Origin: Novosphingobium sp. PhB165
GTDB lineage: Bacteria; Pseudomonadota; Alphaproteobacteria; Sphingomonadales; Sphingomonadaceae
DNA: 44,036 nucleotides
Reading direction: 5' to 3'
Assembly (NCBI RefSeq): GCF_004341845.1
Contig: NZ_SLVB01000017.1
Span: 1 to 44,036, forward strand
Of this stretch, positions 18,217 to 26,547 are shown in pieces; position 1 is the stretch's first letter, and each line of letters starts with the position of its first letter. The translations under genes were made by a program, and so were the position numbers. The notes under the pieces were generated by a model that saw nothing but the letters and a program-made list of their open reading frames with translations, was not told where the DNA came from and did no database searches.

Positions 18217-18963
18217 TCAGGCGGCCTGAAGCGCCGCCCAACTTTCGGGCGTGAAAACCTGCGTTTCGAACACCCCTTGGTCCGCGTCGGGGCCGTGATA
18301 ATAAGTCACCAGCAGCTCGGCTGGAGGACCATGCGCAGCGACGGTGCTGTGCCACATGGAACCATCCATGAAGAGGGCATCGCCGGTTTCCAGAACGAGC
18401 GGCGCATGCCCCTCGCAATATATCAGCACGTCGCCACGCAACACGTAGATGATCTTCTCGCCAGGATGGCGCACGAATTCGGATTCCCAGATACTGATCG
18501 ATTCGATCGCCACCTGCATGCAATCCAGCGCACGACTGCTGTCCGGCTCGAACAGATGCTTCAGATTGAGTTCGCGATAGCTGCTTGCCTTGCTACCACG
18601 CGTCCGCTCACGATCGACGGCAAGACGTCGATAACTGACCCTGCGCGGACTCCTGCCAGCCCCAATGACTCCGCCATCGCTGCCAACCCCAAAGCCGCCC
18701 CCACCATCGTGATCCGGGGCCGGCTTACGGGCGATCAGATCCTCGGGCGCGATTTCAAGCGCCTTGGCAAGTAGCTCTACCTTCTCGATCGTCAAGCCGA
18801 GCTGGGTATTCTCGATCCGCGAAAGCGACGACACCGATATGCCAGTCAGTTCGGATAGACGTTCCAGCGTCATTTTCCGGCGCTTTCGAAGTGTACGCAG
18901 CAAAGCGCCGATCGTGCCCGGCATGTCGCCCACCTGCATGTGCCCGTCTTTGACGATGTCCAT
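18217..18963 (-). CDS. XRE-family regulator with C-terminal cupin domain
   Basis: 248 residues. The helix-turn-helix domain is at about 18-77 (LRKRRKMTLERLSELTGISV, with SSLSRIENTQLG as recognition helix). A glycine-rich linker follows (about 84-103), then a cupin_2 barrel at about 160-222 (HPGEKIIYVLRGDVLIYCEG, LETGDALFMDGSMWHST). Proteins of this build, such as PuuR and SutR, are dimeric local regulators whose cupin senses a small metabolite. It sits in the middle of the cluster, 52 bases after the epimerase and just before the 66-bp dyad, and the same dyad type precedes the epimerase. It therefore most likely regulates both promoters, including its own. The ribosome site is weak. Confidence 0.88.
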   Translation of the reverse strand: MDIVKDGHMQVGDMPGTIGALLRTLRKRRKMTLERLSELTGISVSSLSRIENTQLGLTIEKVELLAKALEIAPEDLIARKPAPDHDGGGGFGVGSDGGVIGAGRSPRRVSYRRLAVDRERTRGSKASSYRELNLKHLFEPDSSRALDCMQVAIESISIWESEFVRHPGEKIIYVLRGDVLIYCEGHAPLVLETGDALFMDGSMWHSTVAAHGPPAELLVTYYHGPDADQGVFETQVFTPESWAALQAA

Positions 18964-19015
18964 GTGTGCCTGTTAATCCCTGCCTCAGGGCTTGGCTAGA
19001 TCGGACCGTCGGCAA

Positions 19016-19996
19016 TCAGCCCCACAGTTCGGCGGTAAAGCGATGCAGGCGCCGACCATCGTGGTGCACCCCGGCATCGGCGCGGTCCTTGACGATAAGC
19101 GGCACGTCGAGGTCGACGACCTCGCAAAGCGAGGCGATCACATAAGCAGGCGCCATCGCCAGCCCAGAACCCAGCATGCACCCCACCATCAAACGAAACC
19201 CCCTTGCCTGCGAAGCTGCGGCCAACGCCAAACCCTCGGTAAGACCGCCGGTCTTGTCCAGCTTGATGTTGACGTAATCATACCGGCCGACGAACCGATC
19301 CAGGTCGGTGCGGTCGTGGCAGGATTCGTCCGCGCACAGGCTGACGGCATGGTTGTACTCGTCAAGCAGATGATCGTCCTGCGGTGGCAGCGGCTGCTCG
19401 ATCATGAACACCCCCGCATCGGCAAGGCGCGGAGAAAGCAAGTTGAGGCGCTCAAGGGTCCATCCGGCATTGACGTCCACGAACAGCGGCACTTCGGGCA
19501 GCACCGAACGAACTGCTGCAACGCATTCCAGATCGGCTTCGCCGCCTAGTTTCAGCTTGATCATCGATGCATCGCGAAGCGTCGCCGCGAATTTGGCGGT
19601 AGCTTCGGGCGACATAATGCCGATGGTGACATCCGACGTGATCGTGCCCGGGGCACGCAATCCGGCGACATCCCACACAGAGCGCCCCGATCTCTTCGCC
19701 TCCAGATCCCACAGGGCACAATCGAGCGCGTTTCGTGCCGACCGCGCCGGCATAGCGCCCTGCAGGGTAAGTCGATCCAGCTCGCCGCTCGCCAGTCGAG
19801 GGGCGATCGCCTCGATTTCGGCCAATGTCGAGTCTGCGTCCTGGCCGTAGATGCCCATTGGACAGCATTCGCCACGCCCGATCACATCGCCGTCGGAAAC
19901 TTCAACCTCAACCACATCCAACCCGGAAATCGTCCCGAAGGCGACCCGGAATGGTTGTTCAAGAGCAATAAACCTCTTGCGCACTGAAACCTTCAT
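19016..19996 (-). CDS. Dipeptide epimerase (enolase superfamily, L-Ala-D/L-Glu epimerase-like)
   Basis: 326 residues from the ATG at 19996, which has GGAGGG upstream; the ATG at 20056 would lie inside the operator. The enolase-superfamily barrel has the full active site: Lys147-x-Lys149 (IKLKLGG), metal ligands Asp174 (FVDVNAGW), Glu200 (IEQPL) and Asp223 (ADES), and the second base lysine in NIKLDKTGG. Asp295-x-Asp297 (VVDLDVPL) is the motif that binds the alpha-ammonium group of a dipeptide in Ala-Glu epimerases. That places it in the dipeptide branch rather than with muconate cycloisomerase. It inverts the second residue of a dipeptide in the cytoplasm. The exact dipeptide is unknown. It is the first gene of the regulated cluster. 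Confidence 0.88.
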   Translation of the reverse strand: MKVSVRKRFIALEQPFRVAFGTISGLDVVEVEVSDGDVIGRGECCPMGIYGQDADSTLAEIEAIAPRLASGELDRLTLQGAMPARSARNALDCALWDLEAKRSGRSVWDVAGLRAPGTITSDVTIGIMSPEATAKFAATLRDASMIKLKLGGEADLECVAAVRSVLPEVPLFVDVNAGWTLERLNLLSPRLADAGVFMIEQPLPPQDDHLLDEYNHAVSLCADESCHDRTDLDRFVGRYDYVNIKLDKTGGLTEGLALAAASQARGFRLMVGCMLGSGLAMAPAYVIASLCEVVDLDVPLIVKDRADAGVHHDGRRLHRFTAELWG

Positions 19997-20016
19997 CGGC
20001 GCTTCCCTCCGCAATT

Positions 20017-20072
20017 TTGCATTATAAGCAATATTGCTGCTAATTTTGCATTTCAAGCAAAATTAGCAGCAA
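20017..20072. promoter_or_regulatory. Operator with two TTGC-N7-GCAA boxes (copy B)
   Basis: TTGCATTATAAGCAA (20017-20031) and TTGCATTTCAAGCAA (20046-20060) have centres 29 bp apart, exactly as in copy A. The second box is the centre of a longer perfect dyad, TTGCTGCTAATTTTGC (20034-20049) with its complement at 20057-20072. It lies 21 bases before the epimerase ATG, so a bound protein would block that promoter. It is about 370 bases from the divergent TBDR start. Confidence 0.78.
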
Positions 20073-20440
20073 CGGAGAGTTCGGCCTGAGCTTGGCCGAT
20101 GCCACAGCGATGGGATGGAGGTTGCATTGCATGAAGGCCGACAGAGCGGCCGTGACCACGTCAAGCGCCTTCTCCCAAACCGGCCCTTCGTTAATGCGTC
20201 AGGCTATCGCTGGCAGTCAAAAGTCACCTGTCGAGCCGGGATGTATAGCAGCACGACATGGCCAATCGGCATGGTCTCATCGCGATCAGGTCGGCTTGTG
20301 CGCACACAATGCAAGATTTCACTACTTTTGCCTGTGAAATCAAACTGCAATCAAAGTTAAGTCAAACCGCCACAGCGCTTGGCTACCGACCGTGCCGTGC
20401 GGTGAACCCACCGCTGACAAGGTTCGGGGAAAACAATCGC
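20073..20440. other. Upstream region of the divergent TBDR
   Basis: No gene. It contains the second copy of the 25-nt repeat (20183-20207) and a perfect 10-bp palindrome TGTGCGCACA (20297-20306). An AT-rich stretch near 20310-20365 may hold the TBDR promoter. Confidence 0.45.
20183..20207 (+). repeat. 25-nt direct repeat, copy 2
   Basis: GCCCTTCGTTAATGCGTCAG plus GCTAT. It matches 12487-12511 at 23 of 25 positions in the same orientation and lies just beyond the 5' side of the cluster. Confidence 0.7.
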
Positions 20441-23023
20441 ATGACGGCAATTCGATCGGCGGCCAAGGCCCCGCGCTGGGCTATGCTCGCTGGCACCGCG
20501 CTTACTCTGTGCTCCGCGACGCAAGCGATGGCCAGCGAGGTCGTTGCGGACGAAGCTGCTTCTGTCGATGCCAATCCCGCCGACGGCAGCAACTCGATCA
20601 TCGTCACCGGAGCTAAGACGACCCGTTCGGCCACGGCGCTCTCCGATGTCGAAATCCAGAAAATTCTGCCTGGCGTTTCCCCCCTGAAGGCGATCCAGAC
20701 CCTGCCTGGTGTTCTCTACATCACGGCCGATCCCTGGGGGAATAACGAACAGAACGCGCAGATGTTCATCCATGGCTTTGCCAGTAACCAACTCGGCTAC
20801 ACCATGGACGGCATCCCTCTGGGCGATCAAAGTTATGGCAACTACAACGGCCTTTCGCCGCAGCGCGCCGTCATTTCGGAGAACGTGGGGCGCGTTGTCG
20901 TGGCCACCGGTGCCGGTGACCTGGGGACGCCTTCGAACAGCAACCTTGGCGGTACCGTGGAAACCTTCTCCTCCGATCCGCAGAAAGAATTGGGCGTTCG
21001 CGCTGCCCAGACCTTCGGCAGCTACAGCGCATCGCGCACGTATCTGCGCATCGATAGCGGCGACATCGGCGGCGGGAACTCGGCCTATATCTCTGGCGTA
21101 CGTCAGAGAGCGCGCGCCTGGGATTTCGACGGTATCCAGAAGGGCTGGCAGGCCAACGCAAAGTTCGTGCATGACAGCGACGCCGGCAAGCTCACGCTCT
21201 ATTTCGACTACAATGACATGACGCAGTCGAACGAGGACGCGACTGTCTTCTACAAGCCCTCCGCCGGCGGTACGGCCACGCCCGCCCAGCTCTTCACGCC
21301 TTACACCAAGCCCTTTTTCTATCCGGATTTCGATGGGTACCGCACGGACTACCTGACGCCGCTGGGCAACACGCCGGCAGCCGAAGGCAGCAACTATCGC
21401 AATTACTACTCGGACGCACAGCGTACCGACTATCTTGGTTACGCGCGTTACGATGCCCACCTAACCGACAAGATTGCCTGGTCGACCACGGGTTACTACC
21501 ACCATAACGATGGTGCCGGCGTTGTCGCTGGACCGCTCGGCCAGTCGATCACCACGGCGCAGGCCTATCTCGATCCGAACTATGCAACCCTGCCCACCAA
21601 TTGCCGCTTTAGCGCCAATGCCAATGGGATCCGCCCGTCCGCCTGCACCGCGCTGACCGCTGCGCAGGCGGCTGCCTCCGGTGCCGCGCTGGTGGCTGCT
21701 ACTGGCGGTTCAGGCATGATCACCCGCACCACCGAATACCGCATCGATCGCGTCGGCGTGATTTCGGCAGCAAGCGTTGAGCTGGGCAACCACAAGATCG
21801 AATTCGGTGGCTGGTTCGAACACAACAGTACCACGCAATGGCGCCGCTGGTATGCCGTGCCGGTTTCCGATCCTTCGCTGAGCACTCCCTACATCCGCCC
21901 CCGTGACGTCATGGAGCCGCTGTTCACACAGTATCAGGGCGAAGCGCGGATCAAGCAACTGCAACTCCATATCCAGGACACCTGGCAGGTAACCGACCAG
22001 TTGCTCGTCCAGGGCGGCGTCAAGACCAGCGCCCAGTGGGCGAACGGGTGGTTCCCGGTCCAGCCGCGCGTCGGCTCGCTGGGCGGCACGACGGCGCTTC
22101 CCGAAGGCAAGATCAACACCAAGAACTGGTTCCTGCCCGCCTTCGGCGCGACCTATGACTTCAATGGGCACGAGCAGGTCTACTTCAACGTCCAGAAAAA
22201 CCTGCGGCAGTATCAGGCCTATCTTGCGGGCGGTGGTGGTCCCTGGTTCACCGGCAGCCAGGCGGCATTCGACGCCTTCGCCGATGAGGGCAAGCCCGAG
22301 ACGAGCTGGACGTACGAGGCGGGCGTACGCACCAACCGCACGTTTTCCAATGGCCTCGCGATCCAGGCGCAGATCAACTACTATCACGTCGATTTCAGCA
22401 ACCGCCTGCTTGCCATCCCCACCAACCCGGGCGGGATCGCGGGAAGCGGGATCACAGGCGGCACTTCGACGCTAGTGAATGTCGGCGACGTCAAAACGAA
22501 TGGCATCGATGCCGCGATTACGCTGAAGGTTGGGCGGATATTCTCGCTCTATAACGCCGTCTCATACAATCTCTCCAAATACCAGAACGACTACACGTCT
22601 ACGGCGCTGGGCATCGGCGCGGCTACGGACACCTGCATCGGCGGCTACGTCGTCACCGGAGGCATCGTCCCGACTTGCGGCAAGCAATTGCCCGGTACGC
22701 CCAAGTGGATGAACAAGACGGTCGCGACGCTGGACGTGGGCCCGATCGAGGTACAAGCGATCGGTGATTACGTTGGCCGCCGCTTCGCCACATTCACCAA
22801 CGATGCCAGCGTCGCCTCCTACTTCCTGACCTCGCTGCGCGCCGCGGGACGAGTGCCTGACGGTGTGTTGCCGCTGCAAAAGGTGGAGCTTGCTCTCAAC
22901 GTGACCAACCTTACCGACAAAAAGGGTGTCTCGACGCTTTCGATCGGATCGGCCACGAACGGTTATTCGGCTTATCCAATCGCACCGCGCCAGTGGTTCC
23001 TGACACTGTCGGCAGCGTATTGA
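20441..23023 (+). CDS. TonB-dependent receptor
   Basis: 860 residues from the ATG at 20441 (GGGGA upstream; 61 further open codons before it look non-coding). The signal peptide ends at about ATQAMAS. The plug runs at about 45-170, with NSIIVTGAKTTRSATALSD, IQTLPGVLYITADPWGNNEQ, FIHGFASNQLGYTMDGIPLG and GTPSNSNLGGTVE. A large barrel with long aromatic-rich loops follows and ends in Tyr. The lysine-rich, asparagine-rich plug (NNEQNAQMFIHGF) differs from the two other receptors here, so a different ligand is expected. It is divergent from the epimerase gene and followed by a hairpin. Whether operator B also affects it is unclear because it is about 370 bases away. Confidence 0.92.
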   Translation: MTAIRSAAKAPRWAMLAGTALTLCSATQAMASEVVADEAASVDANPADGSNSIIVTGAKTTRSATALSDVEIQKILPGVSPLKAIQTLPGVLYITADPWGNNEQNAQMFIHGFASNQLGYTMDGIPLGDQSYGNYNGLSPQRAVISENVGRVVVATGAGDLGTPSNSNLGGTVETFSSDPQKELGVRAAQTFGSYSASRTYLRIDSGDIGGGNSAYISGVRQRARAWDFDGIQKGWQANAKFVHDSDAGKLTLYFDYNDMTQSNEDATVFYKPSAGGTATPAQLFTPYTKPFFYPDFDGYRTDYLTPLGNTPAAEGSNYRNYYSDAQRTDYLGYARYDAHLTDKIAWSTTGYYHHNDGAGVVAGPLGQSITTAQAYLDPNYATLPTNCRFSANANGIRPSACTALTAAQAAASGAALVAATGGSGMITRTTEYRIDRVGVISAASVELGNHKIEFGGWFEHNSTTQWRRWYAVPVSDPSLSTPYIRPRDVMEPLFTQYQGEARIKQLQLHIQDTWQVTDQLLVQGGVKTSAQWANGWFPVQPRVGSLGGTTALPEGKINTKNWFLPAFGATYDFNGHEQVYFNVQKNLRQYQAYLAGGGGPWFTGSQAAFDAFADEGKPETSWTYEAGVRTNRTFSNGLAIQAQINYYHVDFSNRLLAIPTNPGGIAGSGITGGTSTLVNVGDVKTNGIDAAITLKVGRIFSLYNAVSYNLSKYQNDYTSTALGIGAATDTCIGGYVVTGGIVPTCGKQLPGTPKWMNKTVATLDVGPIEVQAIGDYVGRRFATFTNDASVASYFLTSLRAAGRVPDGVLPLQKVELALNVTNLTDKKGVSTLSIGSATNGYSAYPIAPRQWFLTLSAAY

Positions 23024-23049
23024 GCGTAGAGGTACCGAAAAGCGACGAC

Positions 23050-23078
23050 CGGCAGCGCAGTCCTAATCTGCGCTGCCG
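23050..23078 (+). terminator. Hairpin after the TBDR
   Basis: Perfect 11-base stem (CGGCAGCGCAG and its complement) with a 7-base loop, 26 bases after the stop. There is no T-run, so it is a probable but not classical terminator. Confidence 0.5.
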
Positions 23079-23451
23079 CATCACCGAAAAGCCGGTATCG
23101 GGCAAACCCGCTTGAGGTTACCAACGGCCGCTTTGGAGCGCAGTAGCCGCCAAAGCCCTTCCTCGGTGTGGCTCAATTTTCGCCGACAGAGCCGCCGTTC
23201 AGTGCCCCATCAGGGCACCTTGGAAGCTGCCCTCCGTTCAGCGAGTTGCACGCAAGCGTGAACGGCAGTCATGTTGGACTTAGTGCTCCGACCGCTCTCG
23301 AGGAACCAGCGGAGACAAGCTGCCGTACAGAGGCACGGAAGGAGTTGCCGCCCGGGGCGGATGACAAATTTTGCCGTGATCAGAAAGTGAACAGATTTCG
23401 CGAGACGAACGGCATCCGGTTAGCTAGAATCCTCTGGATTGAGGGGGTTCC
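23079..23451. other. Left border of the defence island, no gene
   Basis: About 370 bases with no supported frame. The promoter of the SLATT gene should lie near 23380-23450, where AT content rises. No direct repeat or integrase is seen here. Confidence 0.4.
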
Positions 23452-24006
23452 ATGGTTGACTTCACCGTACTCGAGGATCAGGTTCGAGAATGTTTCGGTC
23501 GGTGCGTCTACACGCACAAAACTCATGAGAAAATGGCCGACCGCTGCGCCGACACGCTTCGCTGGTACAAAATGGCGCAGATCGCCACCTCGGTCATCAG
23601 TGCAGCCGGAGCTTCGTTGGCGGTCTTTCTCCCCGGCTGCGGGCTGAAAGTCGTCGCTGCCCTCTCTGCGATCGCGAGCGCTTGGATATCGATCTACATG
23701 AAGAGCTTCGATCCGGGCGGAACGGCGCAGAAGCACCGAGACGCGGCGGCGAGCATCTGGCCAATCCGGGAATCCTATCTCTCTCTGCTCACCGATTTGC
23801 GTATGAAGCGGATCACCGACGACGAGGGCGCGAAGCGGCGCGACGACCTTCAGGCAGAGCTCGCGGCAATCTATAAGGGCGCGCCGCAGACGAACGGAAA
23901 GGCCTATTCCGCCGCACAGACGGCCCTCAAGAAGTATGAGGACTATACCTTCTCCGACGCGGAGATCGACGCATTCGTTCCCGCTGGGCTGAAGAAGGGT
24001 AGTTGA
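23452..24006 (+). CDS. SLATT-domain two-helix membrane effector
   Basis: 184 residues with the SLATT plan. An N-terminal helix carries the family hallmark FGRCVYTHKTHEKMADRC (about 15-32). Two membrane helices follow (about 42-61 and 65-82, IATSVISAAGASLAVFLPG and LKVVAALSAIASAWISIYM), then a long soluble helical part to the end. SLATT proteins pair with cyclic-nucleotide-producing SMODS enzymes. They are thought to form pores or disrupt the inner membrane and so kill or stop an infected cell. The stop overlaps the start of the nucleotidyltransferase gene (TTGA overlap), so the two are translated together. The ATG follows GAGGGGGTTCC. Confidence 0.85.
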   Translation: MVDFTVLEDQVRECFGRCVYTHKTHEKMADRCADTLRWYKMAQIATSVISAAGASLAVFLPGCGLKVVAALSAIASAWISIYMKSFDPGGTAQKHRDAAASIWPIRESYLSLLTDLRMKRITDDEGAKRRDDLQAELAAIYKGAPQTNGKAYSAAQTALKKYEDYTFSDAEIDAFVPAGLKKGS

Positions 24007-25547
24007 CGCCCGTGGCCACACGCATCGCGGAAGCACTGATCGAGGATCTTGCTAAAAGCCTCGAAGTTCCGATCAGCCGTTACGAATCCACCGACCGTAG
24101 TTACAAGTCTCTGGCCCGCTGGCTGGAGCGCGAGCATTCGCGCTTCTGCGAAATCCACACCGACGTTTATGTCCAAGGCTCCTTTCGCCTGGGCACGGCG
24201 ATCCGTCCCATAGGTGCCGACGAACATTATGATCTAGACGTGGTCTGTGAATTCGCCGTTTCGAAGGCGCTCAAGACTCAGAAAGCTCTGCACGCCGACC
24301 TAGGTCATGAACTCGTCGATTACGCCAGGGAGCACGGCATGGATGCCCCCTCGCCATGGGACCGGGTCTGGACGCTCAATTATGCGGATGAGGCACGCTT
24401 TCACATGGACGTTCTGCCATGCCTGCCGGACTCACAGACGCAGCGCCAGTTGCGGCTCGACCACACCATCTCGATGGACTTCGTCGAGAAGGCCGTGGCG
24501 ATCACCGACTCCAAGCACAGGAACTTCGATCGGATCTCGGATGACTGGCCGGCTAGCAACCCAAATGGCTACGCGGACTGGTTCTACGAACGCATGAAGG
24601 TTGTGTTCGAGACGCTACGCAAGGGGATCGCTCTCGCCGACATGAGGGCCGAGGTCGCCGAGATCCCGCATTTCATGGTCAAGACGCCGCTGCAGAGCGC
24701 CATCCAAATCCTCAAGCGGCATCGCGACGTGCGCTTCTCCGAGGAAAAGATAAAGCGTCCATCGTCGATCGTCATCACGACACTGGCTGCGCACGCTTAT
24801 CAGCAGGAAGCGGACATCTCCGGAGCGCTACTGAGTATCCTGAGCCGGATGGAGGCATTCGTCGAAAATCGCAACGGCCTGTGGTGGATCGCCAACCCAT
24901 CCGACCCGCGCGAGAACTTCGCAGATTCCTGGAATGACGTACCGGATCGAAAGGCGGCGTTCGACGACTGGCTGGAGACCGCTCGCACCGATTTCCGGCG
25001 GGCGGCCGAGGAGAATGACCCCCAGGCGATCGTCGAACTCCTCTCGCCACGCCTCGGCCGCGAACTCATGGATGCGGCTATAAACCGGTCTGGACGGCAG
25101 ATGACAGATCGCGCGAGCACCATTTCACGCATGAGCCGCTCGCTTCGGCGTATATTGGACGCCCCTCATAAGCGTCCCGCCTCCTGGCCAATCGTCAAGA
25201 CCGGACAGGTCGCCATTCGCTCCGCCGTCTTCAGTCGCGACGGGTTCCGCGATGCTCACATCGCATCCGACGGCGAGGCATTACCTCGAGGTGGATCGAT
25301 CCGGTTCGAAGCGGTGACCGATGTGCCCACCCCCTACAACGTCTTTTGGCAGATCGTGAACACCGGCTCCGCCGCGGCCGAGGCCAAAGACCTTAGGGGC
25401 AATTTCGAGGAGGCAACGATCTCTCGTGGCTGGCTCGTCCGCACGGAAACCACAAAATATCCCGGTGCTCACAGCATCGAATGCTTCGTCGTCAAGAACG
25501 GCTACTGCGTCGCCAGCAGCGGCCCGTTTGTAGTAAATATAGACTGA
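24003..25547 (+). CDS. CBASS-type SMODS nucleotidyltransferase with AGS-C sensor domain
   Basis: About 514 residues. The nucleotidyltransferase core has Gly59-Ser60 in VQGSFRLGTAIRP, Asp77-x-Asp79 in HYDLDVVCEF and a third acid, Asp136, in FHMDVLPC, so the whole metal site is kept. A helical middle part covers about 195-390. The last 120 residues (VTDVPTPYNVFWQIVNTGS and HSIECFVVKNGYCVASS) form the beta-rich AGS-C domain, a suspected sensor. Such enzymes make a cyclic di- or oligonucleotide on phage infection that switches on the effector. Translation starts at TTG 24003 (AAGG 4 bases before) or GTG 24012. The effector is probably the SLATT protein overlapping it. Confidence 0.88.
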   Translation: MTPVATRIAEALIEDLAKSLEVPISRYESTDRSYKSLARWLEREHSRFCEIHTDVYVQGSFRLGTAIRPIGADEHYDLDVVCEFAVSKALKTQKALHADLGHELVDYAREHGMDAPSPWDRVWTLNYADEARFHMDVLPCLPDSQTQRQLRLDHTISMDFVEKAVAITDSKHRNFDRISDDWPASNPNGYADWFYERMKVVFETLRKGIALADMRAEVAEIPHFMVKTPLQSAIQILKRHRDVRFSEEKIKRPSSIVITTLAAHAYQQEADISGALLSILSRMEAFVENRNGLWWIANPSDPRENFADSWNDVPDRKAAFDDWLETARTDFRRAAEENDPQAIVELLSPRLGRELMDAAINRSGRQMTDRASTISRMSRSLRRILDAPHKRPASWPIVKTGQVAIRSAVFSRDGFRDAHIASDGEALPRGGSIRFEAVTDVPTPYNVFWQIVNTGSAAAEAKDLRGNFEEATISRGWLVRTETTKYPGAHSIECFVVKNGYCVASSGPFVVNID

Positions 25548-25558
25548 TAGGAACCGAC

Positions 25559-26443
25559 ATGGGAATCGGCGACGCCTTCGCGACATTCAAGGACGGTTAC
25601 AATATCAGCTTCGAGAAGATGACAAGCATCTCGTACCGGTACAGGCGGATCACGAAGCAGCTCAACTCAGATTTCTGGAGCACCACCTCGGATACCGCCC
25701 ACAGCCTCTACGTGGGATCCTATGGGCGTGACACCGCAGCACATGGCCTCAGCGATTTGGACATCGGTTTCGTACTGCCGAACGCGGTGTACCACCAGTA
25801 CAATGCCTATGTCGGCAACGGACAATCCGCGCTTCTCCAAGCGGTGAAGAGATCGATTCAGAAAACCTACCGGACAACCGATAGCTTCGGCGATGGACAG
25901 GTCGTTGTGATCCGCTTCGACGACGGCGTAACGTTTGAGGTATTGCCAGCCTTCGAGAACAAAAATGCGACCAGTTGGACGTACCCTAACGCCAATGGAG
26001 GCGGAAGCTGGAAGGTCTGCAACCCGCGCGCCGAGATAGGGGCAGTCGAGAAGCGCAGCGCGGAGACCAACCGGAACCTGAAATACCTCTGCCGCATGAT
26101 GCGCGTATGGCGAGATAGACACTCTGTGGCCATGAGCGGAATGCTCATCGACACACTCGCCTATCAGTTTATCGCAACGTGGCAGCATCGCGATAAATCC
26201 TTTCTCTATCACGACTTTATGGCGAGAGATTTCTTCGCGTATCTGGCTGGTCAGAACACCGCCCAACTGACTTGGCGTGCGCCTGGCAGTGGCTCCTCCG
26301 TATTTCGTAAAGGGCCATTCGAGGCAAAGGCGAGGAAAGCGCACGGGCTGGCCTTGGAGGCCATCAACTACGATGACAAGAACATGACTTGGTCCCGCAA
26401 TCAGAAATGGCGCGAGATTTTCGGCCCGCTGTTTCCAAACTGA
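25559..26443 (+). CDS. Second SMODS-like nucleotidyltransferase
   Basis: 294 residues from the ATG at 25559 (AGGA 6 bases upstream), 11 bases after the first nucleotidyltransferase. The core has Gly53-Ser54 in YVGSYGRDTAAHG, Asp66-x-Asp68 in LSDLDIGFVLP and a third acid, Glu127, in TFEVLPAF. It is a stand-alone catalytic unit with a helical C-terminus (about 150-290) and no sensor or ligase domain. It is distinct in sequence from its neighbour, not a tandem copy. Two potentially active nucleotidyltransferases behind one SLATT protein are unusual. The second could make another signal, modify the first enzyme's product, or transfer nucleotides to a protein or RNA. Confidence 0.82.
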   Translation: MGIGDAFATFKDGYNISFEKMTSISYRYRRITKQLNSDFWSTTSDTAHSLYVGSYGRDTAAHGLSDLDIGFVLPNAVYHQYNAYVGNGQSALLQAVKRSIQKTYRTTDSFGDGQVVVIRFDDGVTFEVLPAFENKNATSWTYPNANGGGSWKVCNPRAEIGAVEKRSAETNRNLKYLCRMMRVWRDRHSVAMSGMLIDTLAYQFIATWQHRDKSFLYHDFMARDFFAYLAGQNTAQLTWRAPGSGSSVFRKGPFEAKARKAHGLALEAINYDDKNMTWSRNQKWREIFGPLFPN

Positions 26444-26547
26444 TAGTCAGAGCGTGTCTCGTGGCTCAGAAAGCAGATGCGAAGGACTACGCCCGTCGAA
26501 CGGATCCCCGAGAATGTGTCTTCTCGGATGTGAAAGTTAGGATTTTG

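Noticed and set aside
16955..18229. Plus-strand frame of 424 codons over the TBDR and the operator
   Set aside because: Antisense shadow of the receptor. It runs through the operator dyad, which is not coding-like.
20297..20306. TGTGCGCACA palindrome as an operator
   Set aside because: Only 10 bp, no second copy near a related promoter; kept as a note only.
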